From Bacteroidia bacterium (GTDB lineage Bacteria; Bacteroidota; Bacteroidia; B-17B0; Aurantibacillaceae): a stretch of 64,000 nucleotides of DNA. Where the stretch lies: positions 1-64,000 of the forward strand of contig BPGX01000007.1 of the NCBI GenBank assembly GCA_026003255.1, written 5' to 3'. Of this stretch, positions 1 through 7,425 are shown piece after piece. Positions within the stretch are counted from its first letter, which is position 1, and every line of letters begins with the position of its first letter. Under the pieces are notes generated by a model, which ran no database searches, was not told the DNA's origin, and saw only the letters and a program-made list of their open reading frames with translations. A program made the position numbers and the translations under genes.

Positions 1-211
1 ATTTAAAACATTACAATATTTGTATATTTGCTACTTGTGTGAAACAGCCTGCGAAACAAAAAAATATAATCAACTGAAAATGAATTAGATATTGATGATA
101 TTTTTTTCAGTCAGCCCGACTTTAATTTTCCTTGTTTTTCTGTATCATAATAATTCTTGTTTTTTTTCGTTTAATAAGGTTATCGGGTTCTTTATTGTTC
201 AAATATGAAAT

Positions 212-658
212 ATGATTCGGGAAAAAATTAAATGGGCGGATCCTTTGACAATAACAGTTGTTTTTGTTTTGATAGGTTTATTAATGATTGTATTATTTAA
301 GAAAATTAAATTGGGTGTACTGTTTTTTTTAATATCCGGAATTTATGGATCTTTTGAATTTATATTTAAGAAAAATTATGTTCTTTTATTAGAGAACAAA
401 TATCCAGGTAAAGCAATATTTAAATCAGAAGATAGTTGCGATGCTTTACCAATAAAAAATCTGCCTCAAAAAATAGATGGTATTAAAACGGATGCAATGC
501 CAAAAAATATTGCTATAAAGGTTCATGAGGGATTAAACGTGTATATTGATAAAGATGGATGGGTTAAACCTTATTCACCAATAGGCTGGTTTTTTATTAA
601 AAAGGTAAAATATAAAAGTTTAGATAATTGTTGGGATAAATTGTTTATAGATTTTTAA
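212..658 (+). CDS. Hypothetical membrane protein, 148 aa
   Basis: I do not recognise this gene. The predicted protein has two hydrophobic stretches near the N terminus (roughly residues 12-30 and 34-52), then a polar domain of about 95 residues with two Cys (near residues 69 and 141) and ending at IDF. This suggests a small membrane-anchored protein. It sits just upstream of an IS30 element in accessory DNA. A decayed copy of its 3' end lies about 50 bp downstream, so the locus has undergone local duplication. The ATG at 212 is the only good start. Function is unknown. Confidence 0.6.
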   Translation: MIREKIKWADPLTITVVFVLIGLLMIVLFKKIKLGVLFFLISGIYGSFEFIFKKNYVLLLENKYPGKAIFKSEDSCDALPIKNLPQKIDGIKTDAMPKNIAIKVHEGLNVYIDKDGWVKPYSPIGWFFIKKVKYKSLDNCWDKLFIDF

Positions 659-708
659 TTTTAAGTTTCAACGGAATATGTTAACATAGATGAAATAATT
701 AATACTAA

Positions 709-790
709 TATGGTTGGCTAAAACCTTTATTCACCGGAGTGATTATTTTTTAAAGCGATAAAACATAAAAAATCAGACAATTGTTGAGAT
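709..790 (+). pseudogene. Degenerate copy of the 3' end of the 212-658 gene
   Basis: Bases 709-790 align with about 560-640: both carry a GGTT..AAACC.TTATTCACC segment followed by an A/T-rich stretch and a shared AATTGTTG..AT end. The second copy has indels and substitutions and no open frame, so it is a remnant of a partial tandem duplication. Confidence 0.55.
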
Positions 791-867
791 TTTTTTAATG
801 ATTGTAAGTGTACTTGTTTAATTTTAATAAGCTCTAAATATTGTATAAAATAAGGTTTTTTTCTTGC

Positions 868-2064
868 GCATCTTCCATTTTGAAGTGCAACAAAATTAAC
901 AAATTGATTGAAAAATTTTTCAAACAAAGAAGGGGGAGTTGCAAAAAAACAAACTCCACCCCATCTTTGCCTGACTAAAATAATCCCTATGAGCCGCAAA
1001 TATAAACAATTATCTCTTTCACAAAGACACCTGATTGAATTTTTGCTTAAACAAGGCAAAACTAACAGAGCAATAGCCAAAGAAATTGGCGTTAGCCCTT
1101 CTACCATTAGCAGGGAAATCAAGAGAAATGGTTCGCCCATATATGGAAAATATACTGCCGAACAAGCACAGAAAAGAAGGGATAAAAAACGAGAAAACTC
1201 TAACAAAAAAACAATCATAGAAAATAACCCGAAAATAGAGAAATATATCAGAGAAAAACTGAAATCGGGATACAGCCCGGAGATGATAGAAAAAAGAGGA
1301 AGAATGGAAAAAGAGGCGGGATTATTGAAAGAACTACCCTTCATTCCTTGCAAAGAAACCATCTATGGCTATATTTATCGTTCCTACAAAGAAAAGAACG
1401 ATATGGAGATAATAGGTTGCCTAAAAACAAGGAGGAAGCGAAGACACAAAAGGATATTGAAAAAGAAGCAGAGAGGAGTTATTCGGGACAGAGTATTTAT
1501 TGACCAAAGACCAAGAGAAGTAAATGAACGAATGAGAATAGGAGATTGGGAAATAGATACGATAGAAGGCAAAGGGCATAAAGGAATAATTGTGAGTATG
1601 GTTGAAAGAATGAGCAGGACGCTCTTATTAAGATATGTGCCCTCTAAATCTGCCAATGCTGTCTGCCAAACAATTATTGACGCTCTCGCACCTTTTCGCC
1701 AAATAGGTCTTGTCCAATCCATTACCTTTGATAATGGCAAAGAGTTCGCTTTCCATCACACTATCGCAAAAAAATGGAACATTCCCACTTTCTTTACTCA
1801 CCCTTATTCCGCCTGGGAAAAAGGCACTATTGAACGATTCAACAAAGATGTCCGATTCTATATCCCCAAAAAAACACCTCTCACAGACAACCTCGTACAG
1901 CAATTACCTCTTATCCAAGAAACAATCAATACTCTACCACGAAAAGTCCTTGGATACCTATCTCCATACGAATATCTCTTTTATGTTTTATCCAATCAAA
2001 ATTATTCCCTAAATTTGAACCATTCTCTTAAAAATAATTTGTTGCACTTCCAACTGGAATCTGC
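868..2064 (+). mobile_element. IS30-type insertion sequence, copy A
   Basis: The element is bounded by imperfect 24-bp inverted repeats at 868-891 and 2041-2064; the outer end reads GCATCTTCC on the left and GCAGATTCC on the right, and the inner end GAAGTGCAAC on both. It contains one IS30-type transposase gene. The total length of about 1.2 kb fits the family. I see no clear target duplication; IS30 members usually make only 2-3 bp. The transposase stop codon lies 8-10 bp outside the right repeat. Confidence 0.8.
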
Positions 2065-2074
2065 AATACTTTAA
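989..2074 (+). CDS. IS30 family transposase (copy A), 361 aa
   Basis: This is a DDE transposase that moves its own IS element. It begins with a helix-turn-helix DNA-binding region (residues about 10-45, with GVSPSTISREIKRN). The integrase core follows, with the catalytic triad visible as D in IGDWEIDT, D in ITFDNGKEF and E in WEKGTIERFN. The frame is open from 908, but the ATG at 989 is preferred because MSRKYKQ matches the start of the second IS30 transposase in this window. The last residues (FQLESAIL) are encoded by the right inverted repeat and flanking DNA, so the C terminus depends on the insertion site. The frame is intact and probably functional. Confidence 0.9.
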   Translation: MSRKYKQLSLSQRHLIEFLLKQGKTNRAIAKEIGVSPSTISREIKRNGSPIYGKYTAEQAQKRRDKKRENSNKKTIIENNPKIEKYIREKLKSGYSPEMIEKRGRMEKEAGLLKELPFIPCKETIYGYIYRSYKEKNDMEIIGCLKTRRKRRHKRILKKKQRGVIRDRVFIDQRPREVNERMRIGDWEIDTIEGKGHKGIIVSMVERMSRTLLLRYVPSKSANAVCQTIIDALAPFRQIGLVQSITFDNGKEFAFHHTIAKKWNIPTFFTHPYSAWEKGTIERFNKDVRFYIPKKTPLTDNLVQQLPLIQETINTLPRKVLGYLSPYEYLFYVLSNQNYSLNLNHSLKNNLLHFQLESAIL

Positions 2075-2137
2075 CTTCTTACTTTATTATGTATCTCTCT
2101 TCGCTTTTGGCGGCGAACTTGATCGCCAAAGACATAG

Positions 2138-2242
2138 GCAAAAAACAAAATTATTGTAACCATAAGAAAAAGACGTGGACAAGACATTGATGCTGCCTGC
2201 GGTCAGCTGGTCAATAAAAATCAGTTTTCTGTTTTTGAATAA
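2138..2242 (+). pseudogene. rlmN: 3' remnant of rlmN
   Basis: A short open stretch encodes a C-terminal segment containing RGQDIDAACGQL, diagnostic of the end of the radical-SAM 23S rRNA (adenine-2503-C2) methyltransferase RlmN. It ends at TAA 2240-2242, and an in-frame stop lies immediately upstream. Only about 34 codons remain, so this is a broken or transposed gene end, not a working methyltransferase. It marks what once lay upstream of the cysteine-rich cassettes. Confidence 0.65.
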
Positions 2243-2365
2243 TGCTCATTTTGATTTTTATTTATTTATGTAGGGGGCACTGAAATAAAATTTATCCCAT
2301 TCATTTTCAACTACTTACTAAAAAATCTGCAGAAAAATTTGTTTTTTTTTTTTTTTTTTCTGCTA

Positions 2366-2373
2366 TATATTTG
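2366..2373 (+). promoter_or_regulatory. Promoter -7 box of cassette 1
   Basis: TATATTTG matches the Bacteroidetes -7 consensus TAnnTTTG. It lies just after a long T tract and about 6 bases before the leader hairpin, so transcription should start at or near the hairpin. The same arrangement is found before cassette 2. Confidence 0.65.
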
Positions 2374-2378
2374 CACCC

Positions 2379-2471
2379 GTGAATGTTTCTCAACGCCGGC
2401 AGAGAAGTATTCACACCGCCTGCAGGTAAAGGGTTTTTATGATGTTGTTTTTTCCTTTTTCAAAAAAACAA
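2379..2471 (+). promoter_or_regulatory. Structured 5' leader of cassette 1
   Basis: The leader holds a 13-bp stem (2379-2391 with 2402-2414, two G-U pairs, loop containing GCCGGCA), a CCTGCAGG palindrome, and a second A/T stem (about 2445-2471). The same three elements recur in the same order before the second gene copy (3731-3826), where the first stem is perfectly Watson-Crick paired. It probably acts on mRNA stability or translation; the function is inference. Confidence 0.55.
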
Positions 2472-2511
2472 TATCTCAAAAAATTATCATTCACCTTAAA
2501 AAATTAAAGTT

Positions 2512-3210
2512 ATGAAAAAAGTAAGTATCATTTTAATTACATTAGCATTCGTTTCGGTTGCTTTGCTTATAAAATGTAATAAAAAGGAAATAAAGGAAGA
2601 GATAAATAGCCCGTCTGTCCATTCATCAACACAACAGAGTATAAAGAACAATTTACCACGAATGATAAAAATTGAAAATCAGGAGAATGCAAAAAATTCT
2701 GTAAATATAGGCACATTTACTTCAGGAGAGGATTACAAATATTTTAAGCAAAACTATCCTACTGTTACATTACAAATGAATAGAGCAGAAATATATTCTT
2801 TTCCGGACTATGAGGGCATTTATGCTGCAGGTATTCCATTTGAACAGGATGGAAAAGAGGGGAGTTTAATTATTTACAAAAATGTAAGTAATGGTAAGGA
2901 GTTGAGCATAGTCAAATCTGTTAAGAGAGAGGTAGCAGACACTGTGGTGAGGATGGAATTATTAAGAAATCCACAGGAGATGATAGAAATTACTTTTAGC
3001 AAAGGAGGCAGTAGTATTAACTTAAGACCCGGATGTAAAGATGACCCTAATAAGTCCTGTGTTGAAAGATGTAATTCATGGTCTAGTTGTGTTAGATGTG
3101 TTGTTAACGAAGAATTAAGTGACCCGCTATTTGCATTAACATGTTTAGTATTTGGAAAAGAATGTGCTATTGTGATTTCAATTGCATGTATAGGGGCAGC
3201 ACTCAACTAA
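2512..3210 (+). CDS. Secreted protein with eight-Cys C-terminal domain (cassette 1), 232 aa
   Basis: I do not recognise a named family. A hydrophobic signal segment (residues 4-20) ends at Cys22 in LLIKC. That resembles a lipobox, but Lys at -1 is unusual, so lipidation is uncertain. A domain of about 150 residues follows, then a Cys-rich and increasingly hydrophobic C terminus. Its eight cysteines are spaced C-x7-C-x3-C-x5-C-x2-C-x14-C-x6-C-x7-C. The frameshifted copy at 3868 keeps this spacing except for the first gap (x5). The layout, with a leader domain plus a Cys-rich hydrophobic tail next to a small membrane protein, recalls precursors of peptide toxins such as the halocin C8 type. This is an analogy, not an assignment. 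The next gene starts 31 bp downstream. Confidence 0.7.
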   Translation: MKKVSIILITLAFVSVALLIKCNKKEIKEEINSPSVHSSTQQSIKNNLPRMIKIENQENAKNSVNIGTFTSGEDYKYFKQNYPTVTLQMNRAEIYSFPDYEGIYAAGIPFEQDGKEGSLIIYKNVSNGKELSIVKSVKREVADTVVRMELLRNPQEMIEITFSKGGSSINLRPGCKDDPNKSCVERCNSWSSCVRCVVNEELSDPLFALTCLVFGKECAIVISIACIGAALN

Positions 3211-3241
3211 AAAATATAATCGCAACTAAAAATATAAAAAT

Positions 3242-3442
3242 ATGAACAATGCTGATAAGATTAAATATTTAGACTGGATGGGTCGTATTTTATTTTTAAT
3301 AGGATTTGTAATTTCTATTTTTAAGATTAAGAAAGTGGAATTTTTAGTGATGCCCTTATTCATAACATCTGTTGTGTTAGTAATTATTTATTACGGGTTT
3401 CGTTTGCATTCATTTATTAGAAAATTGTTTAATAAGAATTAA
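3242..3442 (+). CDS. Small two-helix membrane protein (cassette 1), 66 aa
   Basis: No family is recognised. Two hydrophobic segments (about residues 14-28 and 34-53) are separated by a short basic turn (KIKK), and the C terminus is basic (RKLFNKN). The gene directly follows the Cys-rich protein gene in what looks like one transcript. Its counterparts after the other copies (4578 and 4965) are also small membrane proteins but are not clearly alike in sequence. If the Cys-rich protein is a toxin, this would be the candidate immunity protein; that is inference. Confidence 0.55.
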   Translation: MNNADKIKYLDWMGRILFLIGFVISIFKIKKVEFLVMPLFITSVVLVIIYYGFRLHSFIRKLFNKN

Positions 3443-3718
3443 ATTTTTTATTCAATATTATCCTTCAACGATTGAAGGAGGGAATAGTATTTTCTGTCTC
3501 ATTAATAGAATAGAGTAATGAGCCATGAATACACAAATTCATTTGTGTGTATTCGTGTCATTCGTGGCTTGATGGTCTAGTAGATAAAATCTTTGTGTGA
3601 ATAGAAAGTTATCGTGCAAATTTGTGATAATTCCTACATTTTAATTTCAAATCTATCTACCTTATTATCAGTCAATTAACAAAAAATCTGCAGAAAAATT
3701 TGTTTTTTTTTTCTGCTA

Positions 3719-3826
3719 TATACTTGCACCGTGAATATTTCTCATAGCCGGCAGAGAAATATTCACAAGACCTGCAGGTAAAGGTTTTTTTGGGGCTTGT
3801 TTTTCCTTTTTCAAAAAAAAACAGGC
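3719..3826 (+). promoter_or_regulatory. Promoter and structured leader of cassette 2
   Basis: A -7 box (TATACTTG, 3719-3726) is followed by a perfect 13-bp stem-loop at 3731-3766, a CCTGCAGG palindrome and a second stem at 3795-3826 (GCTTGTTTTT with AAAAACAGGC). It is homologous to 2366-2471. Changes in the first stem turn the two G-U pairs of copy 1 into A-U pairs, so pairing is kept. The rest of the 3443-3867 gap shows no gene. Confidence 0.6.
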
Positions 3827-3867
3827 ACAACAAACAAATTATCATTAACTCTTAAAAAATTAAAGTT

Positions 3868-4567
3868 ATGAGAAAAGTAAGTATCCTTTTAATTACATTA
3901 GCATTCGTTTCGGTTGCTTTGCTTATAAAATGTAATAAAAAGGAGATAAAAGAAGAGATAAATAGTCCGTCCGTCCAATCATCAACCCTGCAAAGTATAA
4001 AGAACAATTTGCCGCGAATGATAAAAATTGAAAACTATGAGAATGCAAAAAATTCTGTAAATTTGGGCACATTTACTTCAGAAAAAGATATACAAATATT
4101 TTAAGCAGAACTATCCTACTGTTATATTACAAATGAACAGAGCAGAGATATATTCATTTCCGGACTATGAGGGCATTTATGCTGCAGGTATTCCATTTGA
4201 ACAGGATGGAAAAGAGGGGAGTTTAATTATATACAAAAATGTAAGTAATGGTAAGGAGTTTGGTGTAATCAAGACAGTTATTAAGCATACAAATGATACA
4301 GTGGTAAAGATATACCAGCTTAGAAATGTACAGGATGGTTTAGAAATCGTTTATAGTAAAAGCAATAGTACAATTAATTTGAGACCTAATTGTGACCCCA
4401 AGAAAGAATGTCATAAAGGGTGTGCAAGCTGGACTGATTGTATAGAATGTACTATTGGTAAAATAGAAAATGATCCTATTAACGCAATTACCTGTATGGC
4501 TTTTGGTCAGTATTGTGCGGCAATGATTGTTGCATATTGTACAATTGGGATGTCTGGTTTATACTAA
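3868..4567 (+). pseudogene. Cassette 2 eight-Cys secreted protein, frameshifted
   Basis: This is a close paralogue of the 2512-3210 gene; the first 75 or so codons are nearly identical. One extra A near 4087-4092 (GATATAC against GATTAC in copy 1) shifts the frame into a TAA at about 4102. The rest continues in another frame from about 4093 to 4567. The C-terminal domain diverges strongly in sequence yet keeps all eight Cys: C-x5-C-x3-C-x5-C-x2-C-x14-C-x6-C-x7-C. The indel could be real inactivation or a sequencing error. Confidence 0.7.
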
Positions 4568-4577
4568 AAACATAACT

Positions 4578-4823
4578 ATGGAAAATTATATAATTATAAT
4601 TGGAACATTATTATTGGTATTATTGGAGAATTTGATATTCTCCAAAAATAAAAAAATATTCAAGAGTTTGTTTTACATTTCTTACATTCCTATAGTGCTT
4701 GCTTTTTGTTTTCAGTATTTTCAAAGATATACAGAATTTATTCCTTATCTTGTTGTTACTACATTTATATTGTATCTTGTGTATATTGTATTGAATTTTT
4801 TGAACTATAAGAAAAAGGCATAG
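4578..4823 (+). CDS. Small membrane protein (cassette 2), 81 aa
   Basis: The protein is mostly hydrophobic with about three transmembrane segments (residues 3-18, 27-43 and 53-73) and a basic tail ending NYKKKA. The ATG at 4578 is chosen because the frame upstream overlaps the end of the Cys-rich gene. It occupies the same position as the 66-aa protein in cassette 1 but I see no convincing sequence match. The function is unknown; it is a possible immunity or partner protein by position only. Confidence 0.5.
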   Translation: MENYIIIIGTLLLVLLENLIFSKNKKIFKSLFYISYIPIVLAFCFQYFQRYTEFIPYLVVTTFILYLVYIVLNFLNYKKKA

Positions 4824-4837
4824 GACATCATACAAAG

Positions 4838-4908
4838 GATAAAAATTGAAAATCAGGGGAATGCAAAAAATTCTGTAAATTCAGGCACATTTATTTCAGG
4901 AGAGGATT
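4838..4908 (+). pseudogene. Fragment of a third Cys-rich secreted protein gene
   Basis: About 70 bp match the middle of the 2512-3210 gene almost base for base (shared segments include GATAAAAATTGAAAATCAGG and GGCACATTTA). Just after it, one frame reads YDGIFFGIP, resembling YEGIYAAGIP of the intact copy. The signal peptide, leader and Cys domain are missing, so this is a deletion remnant of a third cassette. Confidence 0.65.
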
Positions 4909-4964
4909 TATGATGGGATATTCTTTGGCATACCTATACAATTAACTAATAAAATTTTATTACA

Positions 4965-5249
4965 ATGAAAACACAAAGTTTATTCCTACCATTATTAGTA
5001 CTAATGCCTGTCACTATTATCACCGGAGCGTTATTGTTTTCCTTACATTATTTCAGATGGGCTAACTTTTTATTTGGTATTTCAATAATTATACATTTCA
5101 CCTGTCTTTTTATTGTAGTGAAAGATGCATTTCAGAAGGAATTATCTATTTGGTTAAAGTTAGCTTTATTTCTTATTGTGCTATCCTTTCCGTTTTTAGG
5201 AGGAATGCTTTATTACTTTACATGGTACAAGAAGAAAATGGAAAATTAA
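4965..5249 (+). CDS. Small membrane protein (cassette 3), 94 aa
   Basis: Three hydrophobic segments are visible (about residues 5-27, 33-52 and 63-86). The end reads FPFLGGMLYYFTWYKKK, resembling the C-terminal part of the PLDc_N type membrane domain (P-x-x-G-x-x-x-Y). It follows the third cassette fragment, so three different small membrane proteins accompany three related secreted protein copies. The role is unknown. Confidence 0.55.
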   Translation: MKTQSLFLPLLVLMPVTIITGALLFSLHYFRWANFLFGISIIIHFTCLFIVVKDAFQKELSIWLKLALFLIVLSFPFLGGMLYYFTWYKKKMEN

Positions 5250-5334
5250 TTTTCCCTTTATTGTAAAGAGAGAATTCTATTTTGAAGACTTATATATCAA
5301 TGGGTTAGAATCCGTCAATTCGTTTTGGACTAAT

Positions 5335-5482
5335 GGGGGTCAACTTTCTGTTTTTGTATAATGCTCATTTTGTTTTTATTCATTGATGCAGATAAGATAT
5401 TACCTTTATTGAAAATTTTATCCCGTTCATTTTCAACCACTTACCAAAAAATCTGCAGAAAAATTTGTTTTTTTTTTCTGGG
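5335..5482 (+). repeat. Third copy of the cassette upstream region, cut by IS30 copy B
   Basis: Bases 5335-5482 repeat 2222-2360: shared segments include TTTCTGTTTTTG, ATAATGCTCATTTTG, TTCATTTTCAAC and AAAAAATCTGCAGAAAAATT with the T tract after it. In the other copies the promoter box follows; here the IS30 inverted repeat begins instead and the downstream part is absent. Confidence 0.65.
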
Positions 5483-6569
5483 CAGATTCCACTTGGAAGT
5501 TTGACAGTTTTGTCTGTTGAAAAGTATATTTCAATTCTCTCAATTTTGATTGCAGGTGCAAATATAATATCTCATTTGCACTTTTCCAATCTAACACTTT
5601 TCTGGGACGATGATTCAGATACCTTACGCACATATCCAAATACTTTTGTGAAATCATTTCTATACTCATTTTCTTAGGAATAAATCGTCTGTATTGAGAA
5701 TGAATCGCTTCAATAGTTCCTTTTTGCCAGGCAGAGTATGGACGACAGAAATAAACAGGGGCTTTCAACACATCGCTTATCTTTTGATGATAAGCAAATT
5801 CTTTCCCATTATCTACTGTGATGCTCTTTACCCATCCTGATTCAGCGAAAGGGCGTAACATCTCAATAATGCTTTCTGTACATAATTGAGCATTTTTAGA
5901 AGACAAAATCCTTGCCTGGGTATAACGGGAGCACCTTTCTACCATCGTTAAAATATATCCTTTATGTCCTTTCATTTCCATCGTATCTATCTCCCAATCT
6001 CCTATCCTGTTACGCCATTCTACTATCTTGTCTCGTTCCTCTATGAACTTCCTGCCTTTTATTATCCCTCTCCTGTCCTTCTTTTGTTTTCGCTTCTGCC
6101 TTCGTTGATGACTAAATCGTAAATACACCCTTAAATCCTCTCCCCCATCCTTCGCCTGACGATAAATATACCTGTATATCGTCTCTATGCAAGGTATCTT
6201 CCCTATCTGTTCCTTCGTCTCTTTTTCCCATTTATTCGTCCTTTTAACAATACCCTCTACCGACCATCCATCTTGCTTTAATCGCTTATGAATGTATTCC
6301 TGCAGTTTCGGATGATTTTCAATCAGATAGGGCTTATTAGAGTTCTTTCTTCTTTCATTTCTCCTTTTTTGTGCTTCAGTAGCAGTGTATTTTTTATAGA
6401 TAGGGGAGCTATTTCTTTTAAGTTCATTGTAAATGCTTTGTCGGCTGATGTTCATTTCTCTGGCTATTTGAGAGATATTGGGTTGTCCTGATGGTCTTTT
6501 GATCTGAGAAAGGAGGGTTTGAAGGACGACCCTTTGTTCAAAAGAAATTTGTTTATATTTGCGGCTCAT
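5433..6569 (-). CDS. IS30 family transposase (copy B), 378 aa
   Basis: This DDE transposase opens with MSRKYKQISFEQ, then a helix-turn-helix (MNISRQSIYNELKRN). The catalytic residues are visible as D in IGDWEIDT, D in ITVDNGKEF and E in WQKGTIEAIH. It is clearly diverged from copy A, so the two are different family members. The final 16 or so residues are read from DNA outside the element, because no stop occurs before the left inverted repeat; translation ends in the flanking cassette repeat. The frame is intact. Confidence 0.9.
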   Translation of the reverse strand: MSRKYKQISFEQRVVLQTLLSQIKRPSGQPNISQIAREMNISRQSIYNELKRNSSPIYKKYTATEAQKRRNERRKNSNKPYLIENHPKLQEYIHKRLKQDGWSVEGIVKRTNKWEKETKEQIGKIPCIETIYRYIYRQAKDGGEDLRVYLRFSHQRRQKRKQKKDRRGIIKGRKFIEERDKIVEWRNRIGDWEIDTMEMKGHKGYILTMVERCSRYTQARILSSKNAQLCTESIIEMLRPFAESGWVKSITVDNGKEFAYHQKISDVLKAPVYFCRPYSAWQKGTIEAIHSQYRRFIPKKMSIEMISQKYLDMCVRYLNHRPRKVLDWKSANEILYLHLQSKLRELKYTFQQTKLSNFQVESAQKKKTNFSADFLVSG

Positions 6570-6687
6570 AGGAGTAATTTTTTTCGGACAAAGGTAAGGA
6601 GGGAAGAGAAATTTTTCCCTTCTCCTTTGTTTGAAAAAAGATGTAAAAGTTGATTTGTTAAAGTGTCAAACTTCAAAATAGAACTTG
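5483..6687 (-). mobile_element. IS30-type insertion sequence, copy B
   Basis: Imperfect 25-bp inverted repeats lie at 5483-5507 and 6663-6687; the inner ends share GAAGTTTGACA. They resemble the ends of copy A. The element lies in the opposite orientation to copy A and interrupts the third cassette leader. DNA to the right does not continue the leader, so a deletion or rearrangement accompanied or followed insertion. Confidence 0.8.
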
Positions 6688-6698
6688 CATTGTTTATT

Positions 6699-7184
6699 TT
6701 ATAGTCCTTTTGTTTCAATTTTGTTTGACCATGAATTGAATTCTTTCTTTAGCGTTGTTAATGTAACTTCAAAATCATTAGGATATTTTCTTATCTCATC
6801 TAATTGATTAACTAATGTACTACCATCTAAAATATTAAAAACAACTTTTATAGTGTTTTCCTTTAAAACATTCATAGTTTGAAAGTAAAGCTGATTCAAC
6901 TCATCTTTGCTGAAATTATTGTAAAAGCTTTTTCTTCTAATATCTTTCAAGTTTTTATTTAAATCAATTTTTTTTAGAATTAGCGAAGCTATAATCAGAT
7001 AAATATCGTGAACCATATTCTCAACCGTAGGAATAATTACAATAGGTTCATTTTGTTCAGTTAGATCTCTTATTAAAAGATTTGGTTTGTCATTTTCAAA
7101 AAGTTGAATAAGATGGTGAGGAATAATTCCACCATGATTGTCATCTTTTTTTCCTACGAGAATAACAGCAGTTGTTGTTGCCAT
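6699..7184 (-). CDS. Hypothetical protein, 161 aa
   Basis: I do not recognise a family. The protein starts MATTTAVILVGKKDDNHGG, has an extended N-terminal part with beta character (IIPHHLIQLFE, PIVIIPTVENM), and then a helical, Lys/Asn-rich C-terminal half. There is no signal peptide or membrane segment. It ends 12 bp from IS30 copy B. The 241 bp upstream, before the QM-repeat gene, are AT-rich and show no gene. Confidence 0.5.
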   Translation of the reverse strand: MATTTAVILVGKKDDNHGGIIPHHLIQLFENDKPNLLIRDLTEQNEPIVIIPTVENMVHDIYLIIASLILKKIDLNKNLKDIRRKSFYNNFSKDELNQLYFQTMNVLKENTIKVVFNILDGSTLVNQLDEIRKYPNDFEVTLTTLKKEFNSWSNKIETKGL

Positions 7185-7425
7185 AATATTTGCTTATAAT
7201 AAGAAAACTTTAATTTTTTGAATTGCAAAATTAATTAGTATTCAATTAAATAGGAAAAAATAGTTTTACTGTTTTTAACTTAACATAATGTAAATTATAG
7301 TGAAACAAAAAAATTTTTTGTTAACATTAAAATCTAAACTTGAAAGAAAAAATATCTAATTTTTTGAAATCACATAATAAGTTTAAGATAATAGCTTTGA
7401 GAAAGATCTGATAAAGTAAATTATA

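Noticed and set aside
727-1903. Minus-strand open frames across the first IS30 element
   Set aside because: They overlap the transposase on the other strand and show no family motifs; they are shadows of that gene.
868-6687. Composite transposon formed by the two IS30 elements around the cassettes
   Set aside because: The two elements are clearly different family members with different ends, so they would not be expected to move the interior together.
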